From: Cladocopium goreaui
Lineage: Eukaryota > Sar > Dinophyceae > Suessiales > Symbiodiniaceae
Direction of reading: 5' to 3'
Length of the DNA: 64,000 bases
NCBI GenBank assembly: GCA_947184155.2
Contig: CAMXCT020001637.1
Coordinates: 1 to 64,000, forward strand
Below are positions 1-9,369 of the stretch, one piece after another (position 1 is the stretch's first letter; the number at the start of each line of letters is the position of its first letter). Made by a program: the position numbers and the translations under genes. The notes under the pieces are model-generated. The model made no database searches and was not told the DNA's origin. It was given only the letters and a program-made list of their open reading frames with translations.

Positions 1-2
1 CT

Positions 3-3000
3 GACAAGCCCAAAGGTGACAAGGGAAAGCAGCAAAAGAAGCCCCAGCCGAAAGCTGAAAAGAGCAAAGGTAAGGGAAAGATGCACGAGTTGGCAGAGGA
101 GAATGGGCAGGAAGCTGCTCCAGCACAAGGTGAGGTGCTGATGCCATTGATTTCTTCAGTTGAACATTCGGGTGATGAGTGGCGATGGTGGTTGATTGAC
201 AGTGGAGCAGCTGTCTCAGTGTTGTCTGAGCAGTTCAAGGCCTACTACAAGTGCAGCGCAGAAGAGCAGGTGATGGACACCTACTATGCAGCCAATGGGT
301 CTGCAGTCACCATGAGAGGTGAAGTTCCGGTGACAGTTGCGTTTGAGACGGGATCTGGTTCCAAGAAGTCTCAGAACTTTCGTTTGAAGTGCTGCGTAGG
401 CTCCACCAGCCACAACATTGTGAGCACAACCCAGCTTGTGAAGCGTGGATGGACAGTTGTTCAGTCGCCAGGTGAGACCTATCTTTGGCATGAAGAGTTG
501 AATACCGTGATCACTGATGTGGTGTTGTGGGGAGGATGTCCCTGGCTGAGAGCCAAGAAGACAACATCTCAGGTTCCTGCTTTGAAGGATACCTACATGC
601 CGATGGAAGTTGATGTGCCAATGGAGTCAGTGAGGACCGGGCAAGGCTTGACTGTTGGTATGGTAGGTGCGGTTGAGTTGTCAACCCAGGAGAGACTGCG
701 TCAACACATCTTGAGAGGCCATTATCCGTATGACCCTCATTGTTTGGAATGTCAACAGGGCCGTGGTGTTTCCAGAGCACCCAGGCGAGATTTGAAAGAG
801 CGCTTGCTTGAGGTACAGGTTGACTTCATGTTCTTGGGAACAGTTGGATCGCAGTACAAGTTCTTGTTGTTTCGTCACTGTTTCAGTGGTTTGTTGGGTG
901 TCTGCGCTGTGAGCGAGAGTCTTGACACCACCGGCCAACATGTCCGCCAAATCTTGGCAGAGTTTGGACTGTTGTCTGGAGATCCAAAGCCGATTGACTT
1001 CAGGTCAGATGCGTCCGATGAACTTGGGACGACGTTGAGAAGAGCTGGTATTCCAAGAGAATTTACCGTCAGCAAAGCAGGTCCCCAGAACCATGATCCT
1101 GTTGGTTCAGTGGAGCGTGGAGTCCGTGAGCTGAAAGAAGGTCTTGCGGTACTGAGACTCGAATTGGGGAAAGCAGGTGTTGACGTGGTCAACAGTTTGG
1201 TTGGCTGGGAAGCCAGTTCAAGGTATGTGATTGCGATGCACAACTTGCATTCGAAGTTGGATGGCACAGGATTGAGTGGACGAGAGGTCCTGAGAAACCA
1301 GGTTGATCAGAAGAATGCTGTCACAGCGATGTTCTGTTCTAGGGTTCTTGCGGAGACACCTGACAGTGTGAACAGCATCGGGAGGTTTGTGACTGCTGGA
1401 TACCTGTATCCTGTGAGGAACTCGTTTGCACACTTTGTAGTTGCGTTGATTGAAGGTGAACTGAAATCTTTCCAAGCGAAGAGCCTGAAGCTCGTTTTTC
1501 CAATTGTGTATCCTCTGGAATTGGTTGGAAGGTTCTTGCGTGCAGTGGACTCTGCTGGACCTGCACCCGCCATCTTGGACCAGGAACCGATTGAGATCGT
1601 TCCAGAGGACTTTGCACGTCTGCCCGACAAGGTGCAACCTCCACGGCATTGGATTGATGCCCATGGACGGACCGAAGGTTGTAGTTCTTGTGCTACTCGT
1701 CAAGGTCAACACTCCAAGAAGTGCTGTGAGCGCTATTGGACATGGCTTCGGAACCAGAGATCCAAAGAAGCCGTTGTGCCTGAGAAACAACTCCCACTTG
1801 CCGAGCCCAATGACCAAGAAGTGGCGGTACCAGGACCATCACAGCCACTACCAAAGATTCCAGGTTTGCCATCTGGAATGTTGCCTACAAGGCACTGTCC
1901 GAGTTGTGAATCAGGTATGAATGCCCCTGGCACCCGCCATTCGGCTGAGTGCCGCAAGAGGCAAGGTGAGTTCTTGTCTACTCCTATCAAGCCGTCGCTT
2001 GAGGATGTGGAGCAAGCTTTGGAGCAAGCAGGTGAAGGTGAAGACGTCCCCTACTCACCATCTCTGGGTCCCGAACATGCTGATCTTGCCGATGTGGACA
2101 TGGATTTACCACTTGAGGCGAGTTCTGCACCAGCTGAGGCTGCATCCTTTTCGGAGCGAGACGCTCCAGAATTTCAATCCGAAGATGTTGAGATGGAAGT
2201 TGAACAGCCACAGACGATCCCGATGATCGATGTGTGTCTTTGCTCTGAGAGAGTCAGGATTGGATGTTTGACTTCTCCCGATCTGCTCTCCGAGGAGCGG
2301 TTCTCCGTTGAGTCTATCAGTTTTTCAGGTGGAGCTCATGACTCTGAAGTTGTTGAGCTATGTGGATCCAAGGTTCGATTGTGGAAGCCAACAGGAGCTG
2401 TTTCGGATACCACTCTTGAAGAACTGGACCCCCAAGGAACTTTCCTTGCGATGGTCAAAGAGCTCAAGGGGCTGACTCATGTGAATGCAGGTCGCGTCAT
2501 GAAGGAGAAGGAAGCCTTGCAGTTCTGCAAGAAGCACAACATCAAAGTTATCTCCTGCAGGTGGGTTACGAACAGTAAGCCTGAAGCCGACGAAGGAGTT
2601 CGTGCTCGGATAGTCGTGAAAGATTTCGCTAAAGGTCAGAAGACCGCCAGGCAGGAAGGTATCTCTTCCCCCACACCCTCGATTGAGTCGCTACGACTTC
2701 TGTTGGGAGCGGCAACGGGTATGTGGACTGGTGGAAAAGGTTTCAACCTTTATGCGGTTGACGTCAGTCAGGCGTTCATGAATTCACCGCTCACTGTGAA
2801 GGTTTGTGTCCGGCTTCCATCATCAATCAGCACACTTGACAATGAACCGGTTTTCCTTGAGGCTTACAAGGGTTTGAATGGACTTCGTATCGCAAGTTTG
2901 ACTTGGGTTCTGTTCTTTGATGGGATTGTCAAAAGCGTTGGCATCCGATCTGGTGTGGAGCCATGCTTGTACGGTGGGATGGTACGGGGTGCCCCCATCC

Positions 3001-4082
3001 TTGTCATCTGTTATGTTGATGACCTGTTGGTTGCCACGCCCAGCGAGGCTGCGTATCGTGTTCTGTTTGAAGCTCTTGAGAAGCAGGTCAAGATCCGAGA
3101 GACTGGCCGAGTGACCATGTCTGGTGGTTCATTGAAGTTTCTAGGCCGTACCATCCTCAGAGAGAAGGGAAGCTCAGGTTTGCAGTTGTTTGTCGACCAG
3201 GATTACCTGAACAGTGCGTTCGAGGAGTATGGAATCTCCAAAGGTTCCACTGCATTTCCTGATCTTCGTCCATTTTTGGAGCAGACACTGCAAGAAGAGC
3301 CTATCAGCGCTGAGGCGCACTCCAAGTTCAGGAGAGTTCTTGGACGTCTGTCATGGCTGGCACAGACCCGACAGGATATCTTGATCCTGATCGCAATGCT
3401 GTCGACTGGACAATCTTGTCCAAAGCCAGGCCATGAGAAAGCTCTGCGAGCCGTGCTTCGATTTATGTTGTTGCACATGAAGATGTCCCAGAAATTTCCC
3501 TCACCTGGACTTGAGGACCTTTCTGAGAAGGACATCGGTCTGGAAGTCTATAGTGATGCTGGATTTGCCCCTATGCAAGCTACTCAGAGGAGAAGTATCA
3601 CTGGATGTGTTATTGTTTTCCGATGTGTTGTTTTGAAGTGTTTCTCTCGACATCAGGCATCTGTGACGTTGAGTTCATGCGAGGCAGAGCTCGTTGCCGT
3701 TCAGGCAGCTGTCCAAGAAGCCATTGGTTTGCTGAGAAGTTTGAGTTTTGTCCTGCGTCGCATTCAGGTATATCCACCGTCTTTGTCCGAGGACGACAGC
3801 TTGGATTTTGTCTGTCCGATCCTCTTGTGGACTGACTCCCTGAGTGGGAAGATGCTTTTGGAAGGTTCCGACCTCCAGCGTAGGTCAAGACATATCGATA
3901 TCAAAGTGAACTGGTTGAGAGAACTTTTGGGAAAAGAAATCCTGCAAATTGGACATGTCAGAGGAACTGGAAACGTCGCTGACCATTTTACCAAATGTTT
4001 GCCGACGATCAAAGCGTTGCAGTACATGGAAATACTTGGTTTTTCGTCGTTTGAAGGTATTTTTTTTGGACTGTTTGCTTGA
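3..4082 (+). CDS. Copia Gag(end)-protease-integrase-RT-RNase H polyprotein
   Basis: Open from the window edge, so the true start is upstream. The first residues are the lysine-rich end of Gag. The aspartic protease active site reads WWLIDSGAAVSVL (about 190-230). The integrase has an HHCC zinc part (HILRGHYPYDPHCLEC, about 708-755) and a catalytic D...D...E (VDFMFLG, FRSDASDE, SVERGVREL). RT follows, with YVDDLL near 3013-3030. The copia RNase H has YSDAGF, SSCEAEL, LWTDSLSGK and ADHFTK (about 3545-4000). The frame ends at 4082 only because of one extra T near 4055; in element 2 the frame runs on into the extension. These enzymes make and integrate the cDNA of the element. The polyprotein up to RNase H is undamaged here, unlike in element 2. 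Confidence 0.9.
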   Translation, partial: DKPKGDKGKQQKKPQPKAEKSKGKGKMHELAEENGQEAAPAQGEVLMPLISSVEHSGDEWRWWLIDSGAAVSVLSEQFKAYYKCSAEEQVMDTYYAANGSAVTMRGEVPVTVAFETGSGSKKSQNFRLKCCVGSTSHNIVSTTQLVKRGWTVVQSPGETYLWHEELNTVITDVVLWGGCPWLRAKKTTSQVPALKDTYMPMEVDVPMESVRTGQGLTVGMVGAVELSTQERLRQHILRGHYPYDPHCLECQQGRGVSRAPRRDLKERLLEVQVDFMFLGTVGSQYKFLLFRHCFSGLLGVCAVSESLDTTGQHVRQILAEFGLLSGDPKPIDFRSDASDELGTTLRRAGIPREFTVSKAGPQNHDPVGSVERGVRELKEGLAVLRLELGKAGVDVVNSLVGWEASSRYVIAMHNLHSKLDGTGLSGREVLRNQVDQKNAVTAMFCSRVLAETPDSVNSIGRFVTAGYLYPVRNSFAHFVVALIEGELKSFQAKSLKLVFPIVYPLELVGRFLRAVDSAGPAPAILDQEPIEIVPEDFARLPDKVQPPRHWIDAHGRTEGCSSCATRQGQHSKKCCERYWTWLRNQRSKEAVVPEKQLPLAEPNDQEVAVPGPSQPLPKIPGLPSGMLPTRHCPSCESGMNAPGTRHSAECRKRQGEFLSTPIKPSLEDVEQALEQAGEGEDVPYSPSLGPEHADLADVDMDLPLEASSAPAEAASFSERDAPEFQSEDVEMEVEQPQTIPMIDVCLCSERVRIGCLTSPDLLSEERFSVESISFSGGAHDSEVVELCGSKVRLWKPTGAVSDTTLEELDPQGTFLAMVKELKGLTHVNAGRVMKEKEALQFCKKHNIKVISCRWVTNSKPEADEGVRARIVVKDFAKGQKTARQEGISSPTPSIESLRLLLGAATGMWTGGKGFNLYAVDVSQAFMNSPLTVKVCVRLPSSISTLDNEPVFLEAYKGLNGLRIASLTWVLFFDGIVKSVGIRSGVEPCLYGGMVRGAPILVICYVDDLLVATPSEAAYRVLFEALEKQVKIRETGRVTMSGGSLKFLGRTILREKGSSGLQLFVDQDYLNSAFEEYGISKGSTAFPDLRPFLEQTLQEEPISAEAHSKFRRVLGRLSWLAQTRQDILILIAMLSTGQSCPKPGHEKALRAVLRFMLLHMKMSQKFPSPGLEDLSEKDIGLEVYSDAGFAPMQATQRRSITGCVIVFRCVVLKCFSRHQASVTLSSCEAELVAVQAAVQEAIGLLRSLSFVLRRIQVYPPSLSEDDSLDFVCPILLWTDSLSGKMLLEGSDLQRRSRHIDIKVNWLRELLGKEILQIGHVRGTGNVADHFTKCLPTIKALQYMEILGFSSFEGIFFGLFA

Positions 4083-6861
4083 TTTTGAAATCCGCGACAA
4101 CAGTTTTTCAGGTCTTTTGTGTGCTTTTTCAACCAGAAACTGCATGTTTTGTGGAGAGTTGATTTGTGAAGAACCTGCCAATTCAACAACTTGTGAATTG
4201 TCGCCATTTCCACGTTCATGCACTCATATGATCAATGCACTTGTAGCTGTTTGCGAAAGGTTTCAAGGCGAGGGAATTGGTTCCGCTATGGCTGGACGTA
4301 TCCCTGCAGAACGAGAAGAGCCCAGAGCGCCGGACAGCCATGCGCTCCTTGGGCATCCAACAGCTGAAGGTGTCGGTGCGGCACCTGAATCTGATGATAC
4401 GGTTACCATCATAGGTGGTGAAGCCAATGCTGCGACTGTTGCGGTGACATCTGCAGAGGCAGTGGTGCCAACTGCTGAGGCAGTGCCGAAGGCAGCAGAG
4501 GCTGCAGCTCCCCCTGCCGCTACTGAAGCGGCACCAGGTGCACCAGTTGCATCAGAGACTGCAGCTGCCGAGGCTGAGGATGTTGTGAAGGTCACTCCAA
4601 AGAAAGCTCAGCCGCCGAGGCCCAAGGAGAAAGCCATGCCTACTACTCGAGGCAGACCTGAAGCGAAAGCAAGGCCGTCAGGAAGGTCTCAAGCTCCTGG
4701 ACGTGAACCTGCTGTGAAGAAAATGCCCAGGAAGCCTGGTCGCTTTGTGATTCAGGTGAAGAAAGAGGCCTGGGAGGCCACTGGTCTGCTGAAGAGACGA
4801 CGCGAGGCTGGTCGTCGTAAGGCCAAGCGTCAGGCTTGGAAGAATAGGTAGAAGGAAGCGTTTGCATACTTCGCTGCTCAGAGGAGAGAAGAGGAGTCCC
4901 GGCCAACGCCTACATATGAGGTTGTGAGAGGGTCGAGATTGCCAGGTCAGAGAAGGGTCATGCGAAGGATGTACAACCCTCAGTTGAACAAGAGAGAGGA
5001 GTTGGAGATCAACCCGAAAGCTGAGGAGGAAAAAGGACCCGCCTTTGTGAGGTCTTTCAGTGGATTCAGCTGGAAGAATCCGAAGGGTCTGAAGTGTGGT
5101 CATTGTGGAGAGAAAGGCCATATCATCTCTCAGTGCCCTGAGATGGAGCGAAGGGTGAGCCTTACTCATGGGCGTGTGACTTTGACGCCAAGAGGACAGC
5201 ACCAGCCAGACTCCACTGTGGGCGATGAGGTTGCCCCGGGTGATTCAATTTCACAGGTTGGACTAACCCAGGAGTCACTACGCATACACAACAAGAGGCT
5301 AAGAGGCCATGGTTGGTCCGAGGAGGCCCCACCAGCCGCAGGTAGCCCTCCGAGAGCCCGTCAGAGGACTGGGATGGGTCCCCCTCAGACGCCACCGAAG
5401 AGGAGCGGCCAGTTTCCGGCCAGCAGCAATGCGGCAGTGGCGATGGGTCCAAAGCCGCCTGCACATCCGCCGAAGGGGTGGGTTCCGCAAGGGCCACAGC
5501 CACCACAGGCACCACCCATCTCTGGGAAGGCCCCTCCAGCAATGCCTTCTCCAGCCCAGAGCCCTCTACCACCACCGCCAGCGCCCCCGGCGCCACCTCA
5601 GGTACCACCACCGCCGCCAGCTCCAAGAAGAGTTTCAAGTGCGCCAAAGATGCCACCCAAGACGCCTCCAAAGGCGAAATCTGGAGAGCCCACATCGCCT
5701 AAGGCGAGTCCAGGTGCAAAGGCAGCACCAACTGTGGATTTGGTTACTCCAAAGAGCCCTGAAGCGAAAGCAGCGTCGCTTGGAGGTGAGTTGCCCCATA
5801 GGCCATTCCGAGTTGGCCCAGGAGGAGCACTGGAAGCTGAGACAATTGGCCCCTCATCGGGGTACAGTATGTCTATGATTTCAAGGACCCCAGTTGCAAA
5901 GGCACCGGCCAGTGAGGCCCCGCCAGAGCCTTCTGAGACATCAGGGAGACCGCCCCAGCGTCGTATGGAAGCCTGCATAGCATGTCATGGCAGTGGAGAG
6001 CTTCCGATGCGATCGAATCGGAGGTTGTTCAGGTTGTTGACATCGTCAACAGCGTCAGCAGCAACTGCAAATGCAGCTGCTCGAGGTGGAGCAACAGCCA
6101 GTGTTTTGTCTGCAATTTCAGGTTCAAGTTCTTCAGAAGCTGATGTGACCCATTTCAAGAGTGAAAGGGGGGTAGGTCTTTTTGTTGAGCTAGCCTGCAG
6201 CAAAGCCAGTGTCTTGTCAGCTGCATGTGCTGAGAGCCGTGCTTGTTATGTTGGAGTTCATGGAAATCTTGAGAAGATAGCTACACAGAATCATGTTGCA
6301 GATCTTGTGAACCAGGTGATGGAGGAGTTGAAGATGACCAGATCAGCCTCTGATCGAGAGCTGGGAGAGGTGCATTTGTTCTGTCACGTTCACATGTCAT
6401 TACCGTGCACAGGTGGATCTCCATTGCAGAATTTTTCGGGTGGGAAAAGAGTCCCAGAGCATGAGCGAAAGTTTTTCGAACTTCTAGCCGCTTGTGAAAA
6501 GTTGTTGGATCGGTTAGTAAAAAGACATCCCGAGTTGTCTATGTCTTTTGAATTGCCAAATTCCAACAGGTATTGGACTCATCCGAAGCTGCAAGCCTTT
6601 GTTCAGGCCAGAATTCCATTCAGGTCTGTTGTCCATGCTTGTGCAATGGGAATTGAAGGACTGCCAGGATTACCCATCAAGAAAGCGTTCAGGATCATGT
6701 CAAGTTCTGAGGAGCTTAGTCAACGTCTTGAGAAGCGTTTTCATTGTGCTTGTGATTTTCACGCATCATTCAATTTTTCTGACTTTCAGTTGTCAGAGAG
6801 ATACTCCAGGAAATTTGCCAGATTCTTTGTGCGAATGCTCGCATTACTTGCCCTCAGGTGA
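4083..6861 (+). pseudogene. C-terminal extension of copia polyprotein with CCHC knuckle and methyltransferase-like domain (broken)
   Basis: This was the continuation of pol, as element 2 shows; here it is cut off by the +1 T near 4055 and interrupted by an in-frame TAG at 4849-4851 where element 2 has CAG. Order: Cys-containing start; Ala-rich, then basic Lys/Arg/Pro stretch (4290-4850); CCHC knuckle CGHCGEKGHIISQCP (about 5094-5138); Pro-rich region (5330-5960); CIACHGSGEL motif; then a globular domain (about 6160-6861). That domain has a Rossmann/SAM motif I-like LFVELACSKASVLSAAC followed by YVGV, an LPCTGGSP motif (about 6400-6423) and SFELPNSNRYW. PC near the middle and E-L-P downstream recall motifs IV and VI of cytosine methyltransferases, but the match is distant. 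Methylation activity is inference. Confidence 0.7.
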
Positions 6862-7145
6862 TCGATGGCGTCGAAGCTACGCTGATTTTATCGCCTGATC
6901 TTCCCTGAGGAAAAAGGAAGAGTCTGCTGCATGAGTGAACTTGTGAGATTCTTTTTGGATAGCTTGAACGACTTGTGAAGTCATCTGGATAGAGAAAGGT
7001 CTTTAAATGTCTAAGACATGAGGCTGAAAACTCTCTTTGATTGTTGCCCTGTGCGTTGCTTGGGTAGTCGGATCTAATTATCGAGACTTTGAGGTCTGAC
7101 GATTGCATGGTATAGTTCTGAATCCAATTTGAATTGCAAGAGTTG

Positions 7146-7293
7146 CAGAAGTCTTTAGAAGACATCGAGAGGATGATCTTTGGACTTTCTTGGTCGCAGA
7201 AGTCTTTAGAAGACATCGAGAGGATGATCTTTGGACTTTCGGAGATACAGAAGTCTTTAGAAGACATCGAGAGGATGATCTTTGGACTTTCTG
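7146..7293 (+). repeat. Three 51-bp tandem repeats upstream of the small ORF
   Basis: A 51-bp unit beginning CAGAAGTCTTTAGAAGACAT starts at 7146, 7197 and 7248. The 51 bp length keeps reading frame, so several frames stay open across it. The same array is at 16424-16570 in element 2, so it belongs to the element. It contains short inverted AGTCTTTAGAAGACA-like palindromes. Confidence 0.85.
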
Positions 7294-7420
7294 GGATTGT
7301 TTTTGGACTTTCCTTGATGGACTGTCTTTGGAATGTTTGTGGACTGCTTGGAATGGATTTCAGCATGAGCTTGATTGGATTTCCGCAGCCATTTGTGTGT
7401 GTGGGCAGGTCGCGCAAGCC

Positions 7421-7882
7421 ATGGCCACTGGAGAGATGGAAGAGCTCTACTGGCTCTTATTCTTTGTATATACACTGGGTTTTCTATCTGGTATTCTTTC
7501 AGCTTGCTGCATTACGAGATGTTGCAAAAGCCGCAATACAACTGCAAGAAATTCAGGTACAGCTATGAAGAGTCCTACAGCTTTGTCTTGTGATTCTGAC
7601 GGTGAAGGCCCAGGTACTCGTATCTATTGGAGTTTTTGCCGAGAGATGTATCACTGCAATGAGAAATGCAAGGTTTTGATTGCCGCCGCTGGTCCAAATG
7701 GACATATTCGATGCCGAGACAATTGCCAGGTTTGCCAACCGGAGACTGGACCCTTGTTGGTTGTGACTTCAACAGGATCGAAGTATCACTGTTCAGGTTG
7801 CCGTACAACGGAGAAGTCAAAGCAGATGACGCTGTTAGCATGCCCTATCTGCTACGGCATGGGAAATGTCAAGGCCGAGTGA
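7421..7882 (+). CDS. Small membrane-anchored cysteine-rich protein of the copia element
   Basis: A 153-residue protein from ATG 7421. This start is shared with element 2 (16292, minus strand), whereas sequence further upstream differs in frame. Residues 8-30 form a hydrophobic segment (YWLLFFVYTLGFLSGILSAC), probably one membrane span, followed by CCITRCC. Two cysteine clusters follow, YHCNEKC...CRDNCQVC and YHCSGC...LACPIC; both resemble a YHxxxC...CxxC zinc-ribbon-like motif. The ORF is preserved with almost no change in both copies although the polyproteins are broken. It lies between the extension and the 3' LTR, where envelope-like or accessory ORFs occur in other LTR elements. I do not recognise a family; the function is unknown. 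An upstream spliced part cannot be excluded. Confidence 0.6.
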   Translation: MATGEMEELYWLLFFVYTLGFLSGILSACCITRCCKSRNTTARNSGTAMKSPTALSCDSDGEGPGTRIYWSFCREMYHCNEKCKVLIAAAGPNGHIRCRDNCQVCQPETGPLLVVTSTGSKYHCSGCRTTEKSKQMTLLACPICYGMGNVKAE

Positions 7883-7928
7883 CTGAACTCGTTTTTTTGG
7901 ACTTGAGTCGCACAAGTTCGAAAGGGGG

Positions 7929-8473
7929 TGTGAAAAATCATCCTATGTATAGCTAGCGTAGCGATCTTGTGCTTGTACTTAGGTAGTTGTTAGTTGCTTT
8001 GTAGTTGTAGTTTGTGGACTTGCGTAGTTTGGACTCTGTTTTGTAGTTAGCAGGTGATTGTGATGTAGTTAATCGATCTCATCTCATTCCGTCACAAAGA
8101 GTTGTGACGGAGTTGCCATTTTTCGTTTGTAGTTAGCCGTTTTTAGGTTTTTTGCACGTTGTAGGTTATTCCACACGAGAACCAAACTGCACGAAACCAA
8201 TCTTAGGTTTTTGCCACGTAGAAGTTTGTTTTTTGCACGTGCCTAGATTTGTAGAATCGTTTCTGGAACTGCTATGACCCAACGTAAACGTTGGCTCAAG
8301 ACCCGCGAGTTCGAAAAGGGTGAGTGTGTCGCCGTGAGACGGCCTGGGAAAGTTGACACAGACAGAAACGCGAAACGACCACCGTTTGTTTGTGTTTTGG
8401 TTTGGGTTTACTTTGTGCACGAGAGGTTTGAAAGCGGTTTTCGCGATCTAACTTTGTGTGTCAAAGTTTTACG
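7929..8473 (+). repeat. 3' LTR of element 1
   Basis: 545 bp beginning TGTGAAAAATC just after the polypurine tract and ending TTTTACG, matched nearly base for base by both LTRs of element 2. It holds a perfect hairpin (TCCGTCACAA, loop AGAG, TTGTGACGGA) at 8088-8111. It also holds TTGGCTCAAG at 8291-8300, identical to the last 10 nt of the dinoflagellate spliced leader. The end is CG instead of the usual CA in all three copies. Confidence 0.92.
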
Positions 8474-9369
8474 GCCCCACACAGGGCCAAAGGCCTTTAG
8501 TGCCATGAGACACAATGAAGAGGGGAAATCAATGCACAACAATCACTCCAAGCACAGAGGCAAGGCAACCAGACCGTCGCCGGAAGCAACGATACCCAGA
8601 GGGAGGGACCAGTAAAACCTGGACCAAGGCGCCAAGGAGGAACATCCGAGGGGGAGTGAGGGTCACGTCAGGCAGGGAACAGTAACCACAAACCGAAAGG
8701 GACAGAAAAAGGCACCAACACCTAATGAAGCTCTGCGGATGGCAAAACCTATGGATGAGTCAGCGAATTCAAGTGCCTTGGTTGGTGGAAAGGGTGGGGG
8801 AGTGGGTGGCTAATCAAGACTACATCTGGGGACAACAACAGCATCTTCACCCATCGATGATTGTCAGGCAAAGCCTGCGAGAAAGCGAGTGCGTGCACTA
8901 AGCTTCATGGCAGAGGCAACCTTAGAACAAGCTAAGCTCTCGACGGGACAGCACATTCAGAAAGCGGGTATTACCGAAGCCATGCGGCCCGATCTGTTAT
9001 GCCTAAGCTGGCACTCGCACACAAAGCCAACTGTGGCTCCCAACTGATGGAGAGATCTGGGTTGGTTGGAGCCAGGCATGTGTCGCATGATGAGCCTAAC
9101 AATTATAAATGGGGAAACTGTGTCTCCTGCTGCATACCAGTGCACCTGTCACGTCTTTGGACAGACACACTGCGTATGAGCAGTAAACTTAAGTAGATGT
9201 GACGATTGAACCAATTAGACACGTAAGTCATCTTCCACCACCGTGATTGATGAAACACAAGCCAACCAAAGGGTGAAAACCCAGAGTGAAACAGAAAAGA
9301 GATAAGGGGAGCGGGGAGAGGGGGTAGACACACGAAGGAAAGTGTGATACTGGGGGGTTGAGCTGGGGA
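8474..9369 (-). other. Non-coding tail of helicase unit A
   Basis: About 900 bp immediately downstream (minus strand) of the helicase stop. No convincing ORF. It aligns by eye along its whole length with 28406-29428 next to copy B, with many substitutions and small indels, so it is part of the duplicated unit: a 3' UTR or the end of a larger repeat. Element 1 entered at its left end. Confidence 0.75.

Larger units (their letters stand above)
1..8473 (+). mobile_element. Copia LTR retrotransposon, element 1 (5' part outside window)
   Basis: A Ty1/copia-type element running left to right: the end of gag, protease, integrase, RT and RNase H, in the copia order with integrase before RT. After these come a long C-terminal extension, a small membrane/Cys-rich ORF, a polypurine tract (AAAGGGGG, ending at 7928) and the 3' LTR. 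Its 5' LTR and most of gag lie upstream of position 1. It is a near-identical sister of element 2 (15245-26009, opposite strand). The 3' flank (from 8474) continues as the tail of helicase unit A; the matching unoccupied position in unit B is near 28410. Damage compared with element 2: a one-base insertion in a T run near 4055 and a CAG-to-TAG change at 4849. Confidence 0.93.

Noticed and set aside
1218-1817. Antisense ORFs of 100-200 codons across the copia polyproteins
   Set aside because: They mirror the coding frame of the sense strand, appear in both copies only by homology, and contain no domain.
4849-4851. Programmed stop readthrough in the element 1 extension
   Set aside because: Element 2 has CAG at the same codon, so TAG is most simply a point mutation.
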